From assembly GCA_027014955.1 (NCBI GenBank), contig JALWDA010000073.1, positions 76,926 through 135,292 of the forward strand: 58,367 bases of DNA, given 5' to 3'. Source of the DNA: Desulfurococcales archaeon. GTDB lineage: Archaea; Thermoproteota; Thermoprotei_A; Sulfolobales; Fervidicoccaceae. Both the position numbers and the translations under genes were made by a program. The notes beneath the pieces are model-generated. The model did no database searches. It saw only the letters and a list, made by a program, of their open reading frames with translations, and had not been told where the DNA came from. Of the stretch, positions 29,948 to 38,177 are shown piece by piece. The stretch's first letter is position 1. Every line of letters begins with the position of its first letter.

Positions 29948-30226
29948 CTAGCTCCCTTTGCCTTCTACGAGCATTCTCACTGTCTCCATATCCTTCTCAA
30001 GCTCCTCGAGGTCGTAGTTTAGCGATACTCTTCTGGAACGCAGCTCGTAGAGAAACTCTCTGAGACTTAACCCAGCTAGCTTAGCAGCTTTCCCCAGCGA
30101 AACCCTCCCCTCACGGTAGAGCTCAAGTGCCACTAGTAGCCTTAGCTCCTCCTCGACGCCACGTGGTCTCGCGAGCTCAGCTAGCTCACTAGGAATCCTT
30201 ATCTTAACCTCAACTTGCCCGGTCAC
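29948..30226 (-). CDS. UPF0175-family antitoxin
   Basis: 92 aa; RLLVALELYREGRVSLGKAAKLAGLSLREFLYELRSRRVSLNYDLEELEKDM; adjacent to the PIN gene. Confidence 0.87.
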   Translation of the reverse strand: MTGQVEVKIRIPSELAELARPRGVEEELRLLVALELYREGRVSLGKAAKLAGLSLREFLYELRSRRVSLNYDLEELEKDMETVRMLVEGKGS

Positions 30227-30343
30227 ATTCAGCCCCCTTATTTATAAGTATAGTTATGGAGTCTAATTAGCATGCTGGCCTATTGTGTTCTAAAAGCATG
30301 AAAGGCGGCTCTCTCTAGACCCGGCCCTTGTTGCCGTACTTCC

Positions 30344-30508
30344 CTATGAGCACCCTGTTCTTATGAGCTGGTAGGCTAGCTCCTCTCTCCCAACTGGCTC
30401 GTGGACAACCACCTCTACGCCCCCGATAACATACCTGCCAGGCTCCACTACCTCAGGAAGCTCATCCAGACTACGATAGACCCTAGCCTTAGCCTTAACC
30501 GCACCCAA
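30344..30508 (-). CDS. Small unlisted ORF (antitoxin-like?), possibly remnant
   Basis: TTG-start minus-strand frame LGAVKAKARVYRSLDELPEVVEPGRYVIGGVEVVVHEPVGREELAYQLIRTGCS*, below the ORF-track length cut. Confidence 0.35.
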   Translation of the reverse strand: MGAVKAKARVYRSLDELPEVVEPGRYVIGGVEVVVHEPVGREELAYQLIRTGCS

Positions 30509-30601
30509 AGCACCACAACCCCTGCCCCACCATCTCTCCTGACGCCAAGACGCTAATCCAAGATGTTAATAATACCTTAGTTCCGCCCCTTAGACGGAAA
30601 G

Positions 30602-30772
30602 CATATATGGCTAGCGGAGAAGGTGGCCGAGTTCTATGATCGGCTCACAGGCCTCTACTTCCTCCTCCACACCCTACTAGGGGCGGGCAGATAGGCTATT
30701 AGACGAATTACTTGTAACATTGTACCACGGGGAAGAGTTCTACAAACTCTCCCACACATTATATCAGCAGAG
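30602..30772 (+). pseudogene. Frameshifted small ORF remnant
   Basis: HIWLAEKVAEFYDRLTGLYFLLHTLLGAG in one frame continuing as DRLLDELLVTLYHGEEFYKLSHTLYQ in another. Confidence 0.35.
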
Positions 30773-30836
30773 AAATCCGATAAATTAAAGAACAGGATAG
30801 TAAAGAAGCTAATCAGTGACACCTAAAGAGTAAGAT

Positions 30837-31853
30837 GTGGCTAATATGAATTATAAGGATGTCCTTGCTATAATAGGATTCATAACTATTGTTGTAAAAC
30901 TTCTCGAACTCCTCGGCAAACTCTTTGATGAGATTGCAGATTTCCTAACTAAAGCTAAGATTTACATCTACTATCCTATAATAATTAAAATTAACAAAAA
31001 GAAGCATAAGGACTATGTTGAAGAATACTTCAACAAACTACTCTTCAGTAACTCGATTGAATGGCCTCTAGCTATGGGGAATGTAAAGATTGAATGGACT
31101 GATGAAGAGGGTGTTGAAGTGGATTTAAAGGAGAATCTTCTCCTTGTAAGAGTGGAATATGCTAGTAAGGTAGAAGAGGCTTTAGCTAGGGTCGCATTTC
31201 TCTCAGCTCCATACCTAGTTTCTAGATACCTTGAACCGGCTCTAGGAGAGGAGTTTTCTAGGCTTGTAGCTATCGGTGTTGTCGAGAATCTATTACAAAC
31301 GCACCCCCCAGTTTTAGCTAGGTTTAGAAAGCTTATTGATGAAGCCTATGGAGCGAATAATGAATATAAGGAGCTGCTCAGTCTAATAACTAGGGCCGAT
31401 GACACCTCCCTCTACAAGCATGTATTCCTCTATGAACTCCGAGAAATACTTGGCATGTTTGGTGCTAGAGTAGATAAAAGTAAATTAATTCCAGAGCTTA
31501 AAGAGTTACTACATATTGTTGCCAACCTAGAGAACATAGATGCTCCAAAGGTTTGCGGATATTACATGAATCTAACGATTGTACGTGCTGGTAAGCTGAT
31601 GAAGGTTGCACTTCAGCTATGGGAACCCTATATACTATACATAGAAAAGATACGTAGAGAGTGTCAAAATCTCCAGCGGATCTATATAGTCTCAGCTGGA
31701 GGTTTTACGTCAAAGGCCGCTGAGAGGCTTCTCAAATATATGGAGGAGAGGTTACCAAATCTTCGTCTGCTTGGCAGGTTTGAATATAGGGCTAGATACT
31801 ATAAGGGTAAAGCCCATGTTCCTCACTTAGTTGCTATTATGGAATTCAAATAG
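30837..31853 (+). CDS. Uncharacterised protein with N-terminal TM segment
   Basis: 338 aa; hydrophobic N-terminus (VLAIIGFITIVVKLLELLG) then soluble region; codons visibly more AT-rich than flanking core genes. Confidence 0.75.
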   Translation: MANMNYKDVLAIIGFITIVVKLLELLGKLFDEIADFLTKAKIYIYYPIIIKINKKKHKDYVEEYFNKLLFSNSIEWPLAMGNVKIEWTDEEGVEVDLKENLLLVRVEYASKVEEALARVAFLSAPYLVSRYLEPALGEEFSRLVAIGVVENLLQTHPPVLARFRKLIDEAYGANNEYKELLSLITRADDTSLYKHVFLYELREILGMFGARVDKSKLIPELKELLHIVANLENIDAPKVCGYYMNLTIVRAGKLMKVALQLWEPYILYIEKIRRECQNLQRIYIVSAGGFTSKAAERLLKYMEERLPNLRLLGRFEYRARYYKGKAHVPHLVAIMEFK

Positions 31854-31884
31854 ACTCTAAAGAAGACTACTAGGTTTTACAATG

Positions 31885-32136
31885 TTAAGCTCGTGATATT
31901 CTGTTGCGTCTAACCCTTTCTGCGGCATCCACTAAGCACTCTATTCTGTTGCAGACCAGCTTTACCTCGTCGTTATCATGGTACAACCCGCCTAGATTCT
32001 CTAGGGTCAGCGGGCGACCGCAAATAGCACACTTTAGCTCTCCTCTGACTAGTCTCTCATAGAGTCCTAACTTCTTCAGCACCTTCTCCAAGTCGCTATC
32101 ATGTATGGCCTTAACAATGCTAGCTGCTTTAGCCAA
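31885..32136 (-). CDS. Small zinc-finger-like protein
   Basis: 83 aa; CAICGRPLTLENLGGLYHDNDEVKLVCNRIEC. Confidence 0.55.
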   Translation of the reverse strand: MAKAASIVKAIHDSDLEKVLKKLGLYERLVRGELKCAICGRPLTLENLGGLYHDNDEVKLVCNRIECLVDAAERVRRNRISRA

Positions 32137-32321
32137 TGTACTCTCCCAAGTATACTTTTACCTCGAGAGGCTTAATGAGTGTTTGTCTGTACCAACGTAG
32201 AAGAACCGTATTCTCAACTGTTGTTTAATTCCTCAATCGTGATTGCTAAGTCTGATAGCATATCTTGCCGGAATGTTTCAGATTGATGTTTCTATGTGAA
32301 ACAATCCTATTTATACTCTCT

Positions 32322-32368
32322 GGCCTTGTAAGCCGGTGGCCGCGGGTTCGAATCCCGCCAGCGGTCCA
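32322..32368 (+). repeat. tRNA-Thr 3'-half direct repeat, copy 3 (diverged candidate att site)
   Basis: GGCCTTGTAAGCCGGTGGCCGCGGGTTCGAATCCCGCCAGCGGTCCA: one substitution and one deletion relative to tRNA-Thr 28154-28201. Confidence 0.9.
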
Positions 32369-32510
32369 ACGACATGTTTTATAAGAATTTAAACCATAAC
32401 TTAGCACATGATGGTGGTTAGCAGGTTAGCTATTGTTAATTGTTATAAGTGAAACTATGTATCAGTGGGGATATCCAGTTGTAACATGATTATAATTGTC
32501 TTTACTTAAA

Positions 32511-32960
32511 CTATTGCTTGGTGCATTTTTTCTTGTAATGTTTAAGATGGTAGGCATGTGGTTCTAACCTGCTTAATTTTTTGAGTAGCTTTTCGTCAGC
32601 AGTATAGAAACGTGCTGCTTTTCTTCGTGCTAAAATTACATAGTATGCGTCATATAGTGTAATGCTATTTTCAATACTGTAGCTGATAGCATCTGTCAGG
32701 GCTTCTTTTACGATATCAACTATGGTCAGGTTAAACTCGGTTAGTATATTAAGGGCCTCTATGGCATCATTTGGGCTTATGTAGCTAAGTTTTGCATATT
32801 TTCTAAGAGCATCGCCAACTTCAAGCAGTGCATGTATTGGTATTATTATTTTTGCACATCCACCGATATGGTCATCACGCAGTAGCAAGGCCTTATCTGT
32901 GTAATCCTCTTCGACAAACCATTTAACTAGAACATTCGCATCCACTACTATGTGTTCCAA
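32511..32960 (-). CDS. PIN-domain VapC-type toxin
   Basis: 149 aa; IVVDANVLVKWFVEEDYTDKALLL, ENSITLYDAYYVILARRKAARFYTADEKLLKKL. Confidence 0.9.
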   Translation of the reverse strand: MEHIVVDANVLVKWFVEEDYTDKALLLRDDHIGGCAKIIIPIHALLEVGDALRKYAKLSYISPNDAIEALNILTEFNLTIVDIVKEALTDAISYSIENSITLYDAYYVILARRKAARFYTADEKLLKKLSRLEPHAYHLKHYKKKCTKQ

Positions 32961-33205
32961 CCCCTATCCCTGCTTTCCCTTATAACAAGTGCTGATAGGT
33001 TTCCTTCAACCCTCTTGGCCCTTTTCCTTATTTGGTCCATCCTAGAGGAGAGTCTTTTCATCTTCTCCTCTTCTAACCTCTTCATAATGAATTCTCTCAT
33101 TTCACGCGTATAGTCTATACCCAGCTTGTCTAGCTCTTCCTTTACCCACTTTGGGACTCTTATCCCTATAACAATGCTGGAACCCAAGGCCATTCCCGTT
33201 AACAT
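32948..33205 (-). CDS. VapB-type antitoxin
   Basis: 85 aa; IVIGIRVPKWVKEELDKLGIDYTREMREFIMKRLEEE; overlaps vapC start. Confidence 0.83.
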   Translation of the reverse strand: MLTGMALGSSIVIGIRVPKWVKEELDKLGIDYTREMREFIMKRLEEEKMKRLSSRMDQIRKRAKRVEGNLSALVIRESRDRGWNT

Positions 33206-33440
33206 ATTGTGGCTATGATTATTAAATTCTTTTTGTTAACAGATCTAGTTAACTAAGCTGTTCTATTACTAAGGGGAAAATATTAAAGGACATGGCCACA
33301 GACCACGCACAGAGAAAGCCTATGTAGACGTCCCTGAGGAGATTTGAGGTATGTTTTTAACCGTCTCCTGCCATATCTTATCAAACAGTTCTTGCTAACA
33401 TGCTAAAACCATTCTTTGTAGCTTATGAGGTGATAGTGGT

Positions 33441-33875
33441 ATGGGTAAGCTCCTTTGCAGTGAGGGCCCTCCCCTCTTCACTCTCGAGATTAAGGATGTT
33501 GTGAAGATGAGGCGTGATGACCGGGTTGCTGATGCTGTTAGGGAGATGGTTGATAGGAGGATAGGCTCGGTGGTCATAGTTGACGACGAGGGTAGGCCTG
33601 AGGGTATCTTTACCGAGAGGGACCTGCTCATCAAGGTCATCGGTGAGGGTAGGAGCCTTGACACAAGGCTGGGCGAGGTTATGACCCCCAACCCCATCGT
33701 CGGCAAGGAGGACTGGAGCGCCTCCCGAGCGCTCGAGACGATGATATCAAGGGGGTTCCGCCACCTGCCCATAGTTGACGACAATGGGGTTCTGGTGGGG
33801 ATTGTGAGCATAAAGGACATTGCCCGGGTGTTCTTCGAGGAGGTTGACGTGGAGGAGCTGTACTCGGCAGGCTAG
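33441..33875 (+). CDS. Tandem CBS-domain protein
   Basis: 144 aa; two CBS motifs (AVREMVDRRIGSVVIVDDEGRPEGIFTERDLL; ALETMISRGFRHLPIVDDNGVLVGIVSIKDI). Confidence 0.93.
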   Translation: MGKLLCSEGPPLFTLEIKDVVKMRRDDRVADAVREMVDRRIGSVVIVDDEGRPEGIFTERDLLIKVIGEGRSLDTRLGEVMTPNPIVGKEDWSASRALETMISRGFRHLPIVDDNGVLVGIVSIKDIARVFFEEVDVEELYSAG

Positions 33876-33973
33876 CCCCCATCCCTATCCCTGTCCACAG
33901 TTTGGAATGAGAGCGTTCATTTTAGAACGTGTTCCCTGCTGGATTCATGCAGGTTTGTTGAGGATAGGTTGAA

Positions 33974-34816
33974 GTGAACTTAACCCTGTTATTACTAACT
34001 GTTTTTCTCATTCTACAGGGTATCCAGGCTTATGAAAACGAGTTCTGCTACTGCATAGGACAGGTACACAGGGCCCCCGAGTACCGGGGATTTGACGTAA
34101 TAGTCCTGGACTTGGACGAGGCGTCCAAGGAGCTGGTGGAGAGCCTTCGCGAAGGGGGTGCCCTTGTCTTTGCGTATATAAACATAGGCTACGCTGAGGA
34201 GTGGAGAAGCTACTGGCATGACGTGAAACAGAAGGGCATTGTCCACGAGGAGAGCGAGTACGAGGGGGAATACCTTGTTGAGCTCTGGAGTCCCTATTGG
34301 CGCAGTTTGGTAGAGGAGCGTGCAAGAGAGGCTCTTGACAAGGGATTCGACGGGGTTTACCTCGACAACATTGACGCCTACGTCGCGATAGGGGAGGACA
34401 ACCCCTCCTGGGCCCTTGGAGCGGACCCTGAGCGTGCAATGATAAGCCTTGTCTCCCAGGTAAGGGAGGTCGTCGGTGAAAGGCCTATAATGGTCAACAT
34501 CGGCGTTGCTACCAGTCTCTTGGCAGACGAGGCTTTTATACAATTGGTAGACGGGGTTCTGAGGGAGGAGCTGTTCCAGGAACTCTTCATGGAATGCACA
34601 TCCGTCCCAAGAGAGCCTAACGAGGTTCTGCGGGACCTGGTCTTCCTAGAAGTGACAAGGCTTAGGGGGAAGACTGTAGTTGACGTGGAGTTCGTCGACA
34701 GCTGGGGGGAGATGTTATCAGAGAAACTGTTTCTCACACTCATGGGGATAAGCCTGGTGGCTCAGCCCGCCTGCGACCCCGGTTATGAGGGTCTTCCCAT
34801 ACGCATAAATGGTTAG
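33974..34816 (+). CDS. Exported GH114/TM1410-like glycosidase-fold protein
   Basis: 280 aa; signal peptide, FDVIVLDLD, LVFAYINIGYAEEWRSYW, GFDGVYLDNIDAY, MVNIG. Confidence 0.78.
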   Translation: MNLTLLLLTVFLILQGIQAYENEFCYCIGQVHRAPEYRGFDVIVLDLDEASKELVESLREGGALVFAYINIGYAEEWRSYWHDVKQKGIVHEESEYEGEYLVELWSPYWRSLVEERAREALDKGFDGVYLDNIDAYVAIGEDNPSWALGADPERAMISLVSQVREVVGERPIMVNIGVATSLLADEAFIQLVDGVLREELFQELFMECTSVPREPNEVLRDLVFLEVTRLRGKTVVDVEFVDSWGEMLSEKLFLTLMGISLVAQPACDPGYEGLPIRING

Positions 34817-34865
34817 AAACAAACCCTGAGGGAAGCATATCAAGGGAAAGAAGGAGGAGTCAATC

Positions 34866-35354
34866 CTAGTGATAGCCACAACCGCAGCCGTAATGACCCG
34901 TGTAGTAGTCCTCGTCGCCAGTCTCCTCCTCGAGTAACCTCCTGAACTCCTCTGGGTTACCCGATATGTAGTCGAGAACCTCCTCCACGGTAGCAGGGGG
35001 TGTGAAGAGCACCCTCACACCACTGTCCTCAAAGACCTTAACGCTAGTAGGACACGCGTCATAGCATATAACCACATCAACGTCGGGGAGGACCTTCTCC
35101 CTCAGGTAATCATACTTTGAACGACCATGTATGGATATGCCCAGCTTTTCAAGATATTTCGCGGCCTCCTCAGGGTCCTCAATATCCGGCATCCTCCCCA
35201 GGGGGTTATCCCTCTCCCCCAGCTCCCTCAGCCCGCCGTTGAAGTCGTATTCATAAACCCTGAACTTAGGGGCATGGGCAAAGTGACCGGGGTGGACATC
35301 CCCCGTGCCCTCCACGGCTATTGCAATCCTCACCCTACCTGGAGCCTTATCCAT
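34866..35354 (-). CDS. NifX/NifB-associated dinitrogenase FeMo-cofactor-type protein
   Basis: 162 aa; IAIAVEG.GDVHPGHFAHAPKFRVYEY, CYDACPTSVKVFEDSGVRV, C-terminal YYTGHYGCGCGYH. Confidence 0.78.
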   Translation of the reverse strand: MDKAPGRVRIAIAVEGTGDVHPGHFAHAPKFRVYEYDFNGGLRELGERDNPLGRMPDIEDPEEAAKYLEKLGISIHGRSKYDYLREKVLPDVDVVICYDACPTSVKVFEDSGVRVLFTPPATVEEVLDYISGNPEEFRRLLEEETGDEDYYTGHYGCGCGYH

Positions 35355-35548
35355 AGAACCACCCTCTACACACTCTATCTAAACAACTAGTAGTGTCCTC
35401 CCCGGGGTTTCTATCTAGTGTATATAAAACGCTGTGAAACCCAAACCGTGCCGTTAAGCATGTTATGTGGGAGAAAGGATTAATACCCCCTACAAATGCC
35501 AGAGAATATATCGGGCCCAGTGGGCTAAGGGGATTAGAAACCCCCTGA

Positions 35549-35624
35549 GCCGGGGTAGCTCAGCGGGTAGAGCGCCGGGCTGTTAACCCGGTGGTCGGAG
35601 GTTCGAGCCCTCCCCCCGGCGCCA
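35549..35624 (+). tRNA. tRNA-Asn(GTT), CCA encoded
   Basis: GCCGGGG/CCCCGGC acceptor, GCTC/GAGC D-arm, anticodon arm CCGGG-CTGTTAA-CCCGG, T-arm GAGG-TTCGAGC-CCTC, GCCA end. Confidence 0.95.
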
Positions 35625-35627
35625 GGT

Positions 35628-37517
35628 TCACTGAATATTCTTTGACCCGTCTTCTTCCTTTCCTAAACCCAGCTTCTCCCTAATCCACTCGGTCTTTATC
35701 CTGAGCCTCTTGACCCTCGTCTGGGGCTCCCCCCTCACACTGAAACCATGGCTCCCCTTCTTGAAGACGACCAGTTTCGATTCCTTGCCGCGAGACAGCA
35801 TGGCCGCGTGCATGGCGAGGGCCTGGTCTATCGGGCATCGATAGTCCTCCATGCTGTGGATTAGCAGGAGAGGTGTCTTCACGCCATCCACGTGGTAAGC
35901 GGGGCTCTTCCTTACGTATTCCTCGAGGTTTTCCAGCGGGGTCCTGCCTATCTGGTCGGGGTCGAACCAGTAGCCAATGTCGCTTGCCCAGTAGTCTGTT
36001 GTCCAGTCAGCTATCCCGTTCTCGGACACCGCGGCGGCGAACCTGTCCGTCTTTGTTATTATAAGGTTAGTCATGTAGCCCCCGTAGCTTATCCCTGTGA
36101 CGACTAGCCTGGCCTTGTCCGCCACGTGGTTTTCCAACGCGTTGTCAAGGAGGTCCATTAGCTGCTTGTAATCAACCTCACCGTACTTACCCCTAATGTC
36201 TGCGAACTCCTCCTCGTACCCGTCGCTTCCCCTAGGGTTGCCATAGACTATCATGAAGCCCTGGCTCGCATAGAACTGCATCTCGGGGTGGAACATGTAC
36301 CCGTACATTCCTTTAGGCCCTCCATGCACGTATAGAATGACCGGCTTCTCATCCCCGGGCCTGGGGTCCATGACCCAGTAGTCCACCCTGTCCCCCTGAG
36401 ACTCTGTGACATAGTGGCGGGGCTCCACAAGGTCAGCCTTCTCCTTAACCCACTGGTTTAGGTTGGTTAACCTCTTCTCCCCCTCATCTTCTCTCCACGA
36501 GTATAGCTCGGGGGGCTCCGTGGGAGAGCTTTTCCAATAAGCAACCCGGTCTCCACGGGCACTGGCGACCATGACATACTGTTTCTCGGGGGTAATCCTT
36601 ACCACGCCGCCCACACCCACCTTCGCGAGAATGCTAGAGCCTCTCCAGACATAGTTTATTACAGGCTCACTGCCCACCTCGCCTGCAATACTCCAAATAT
36701 TGGGCTCGAAGCCCTGGGCAAGGGGCTTGAACTCGCCCGTGAAGGGGTCCACCTCGTAGAGCCGGCTATGACTCGCTATACCTATGGGGTGTCTTGTGGC
36801 AAGCGAGAGGAGCCTGCCATTGCTCATGCAGTACAGGCCCCTGATGCCCCACCCCTTGGCTATTACCTCTGGCTCCTGACCCGGTTTCACCCGTTTGAGA
36901 ACATGCTTGTAGGGCTCTCTCCATTCTTGGGGCACGGTATAGTAGATGGAACCATCCCCGCATACAGTGGCGTCGAAAATCGTCTCCCTCTCCACGGCAA
37001 CCCTGTCAATGAAGCCACTGTCCCATGAAACCAGGTGAACCCCACTGTCAAGGCCAGCTACGAGGCCCTCGCCGTCGAACCAGAGTGGGAGCTTGTCCGT
37101 TGCAACGTAGTCGTCGTCATAGTCGTTCTCTCGGGCAACTGGGGCAAGTACAACTATCCTATCCCTGTCATACCAGTCGAGCCAGCTAACACCGTGCTTG
37201 AACCAAGTAACCCTACGGGGCTCGCCCCCCGCTAGGCTTGCGACGAAAAGTCCAACCCCCTTGTCGTCCTTGGAGGCCCCCCTCCTGCTCAAGAAGGCGA
37301 TTAGCCTCGAGTCGGGGCTCCACCTCGGCATAGTGTCCCCCTGTCCTGGGGTGAAGAAGACCACTTTGTCGTCCCTCGTGTAGACTCTTATCTCGCTGAG
37401 ATTCCTGTTCTTGTCCAAATCTGGCCTCACATGTATACTTGCAACATCGCCCCTGGTGGACACCTGGACTTCTGTAACCCTTACTATGCGCACAATATCC
37501 TCTATCTCTAAGGCCAT
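35628..37517 (-). CDS. S9-family prolyl oligopeptidase / acylaminoacyl-peptidase
   Basis: Start probably MALEIEDIVRIV at 37517; GHxG-type region GISYGGYMTNLIITKTD, HSMEDYRCPIDQA, FKKGSHGF. Confidence 0.92.
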   Translation of the reverse strand: MALEIEDIVRIVRVTEVQVSTRGDVASIHVRPDLDKNRNLSEIRVYTRDDKVVFFTPGQGDTMPRWSPDSRLIAFLSRRGASKDDKGVGLFVASLAGGEPRRVTWFKHGVSWLDWYDRDRIVVLAPVARENDYDDDYVATDKLPLWFDGEGLVAGLDSGVHLVSWDSGFIDRVAVERETIFDATVCGDGSIYYTVPQEWREPYKHVLKRVKPGQEPEVIAKGWGIRGLYCMSNGRLLSLATRHPIGIASHSRLYEVDPFTGEFKPLAQGFEPNIWSIAGEVGSEPVINYVWRGSSILAKVGVGGVVRITPEKQYVMVASARGDRVAYWKSSPTEPPELYSWREDEGEKRLTNLNQWVKEKADLVEPRHYVTESQGDRVDYWVMDPRPGDEKPVILYVHGGPKGMYGYMFHPEMQFYASQGFMIVYGNPRGSDGYEEEFADIRGKYGEVDYKQLMDLLDNALENHVADKARLVVTGISYGGYMTNLIITKTDRFAAAVSENGIADWTTDYWASDIGYWFDPDQIGRTPLENLEEYVRKSPAYHVDGVKTPLLLIHSMEDYRCPIDQALAMHAAMLSRGKESKLVVFKKGSHGFSVRGEPQTRVKRLRIKTEWIREKLGLGKEEDGSKNIQ

Positions 37518-37637
37518 GGTTAGCACCCCGCAGAAGGTATAAACATGGTCAGAGCGTTCATCCATCAATGGGTTCCACTATTTTGATAAATATGTTTTTA
37601 CCGAAAACGTGTATATTTATAGAGAAATCCAAACAGT

Positions 37638-38099
37638 TCACAACATGAACCACGTGCCCAACGCAACAGCGGCAGTAGCGCCCATCTTGTCCTCGACCGT
37701 AACATCCACGACCACAGTCCGGCTACCCTTGTGCCTCACCCTAGCCTTCACCGTATAGGGGCTGTTATCTCGCGTGAGGGGTTTAGTGAAGTTAATCTTG
37801 AGCTCCAGCGTTACCTGGTTTGTCTTATCATTTACCGTGAGAACAGCTAGGCCCCCAACCTGGTCTATGGCAGCCATTATGTTGCCCCCGTGAATCATCC
37901 CACCCACACGGGTTAGCCTATCATTATACTCGAACACCGCTTCTGCGATCCCTTCCTCCAAACGCGTTATCTTTAGACCAAGGTGCCTGTGCATAGGGCT
38001 CTCTCTCTGAAAGAACTCGTTAATGAGCTTCAAAGGCTCCTTTTCATTCCTAAGGATCTCCCTCAACAACTCTGCCATGCTCAAGTCCATCAACCACAT
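37638..38099 (-). CDS. PaaI-like hotdog-fold thioesterase
   Basis: 153 aa; HLGLKITRLEEGIAEAVF, GGMIHGGNIMAAIDQVGGLAV. Confidence 0.85.
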   Translation of the reverse strand: MWLMDLSMAELLREILRNEKEPLKLINEFFQRESPMHRHLGLKITRLEEGIAEAVFEYNDRLTRVGGMIHGGNIMAAIDQVGGLAVLTVNDKTNQVTLELKINFTKPLTRDNSPYTVKARVRHKGSRTVVVDVTVEDKMGATAAVALGTWFML

Positions 38100-38177
38100 A
38101 CAAACAAATCATTAATATAGCTAAACATGTGCGTAGCAAGCCGGTGGCGAGGTCGCGGGTTTTGGTATAAAAATAAT

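Noticed and set aside
29315-32368. tRNA 3'-half copies as transcribed halves of split (trans-spliced) tRNAs
   Set aside because: The copies start in the middle of the anticodon stem, have no matching bulge-helix-bulge partner strand, and an intact tRNA-Thr gene exists upstream; attachment-site duplication explains them better.
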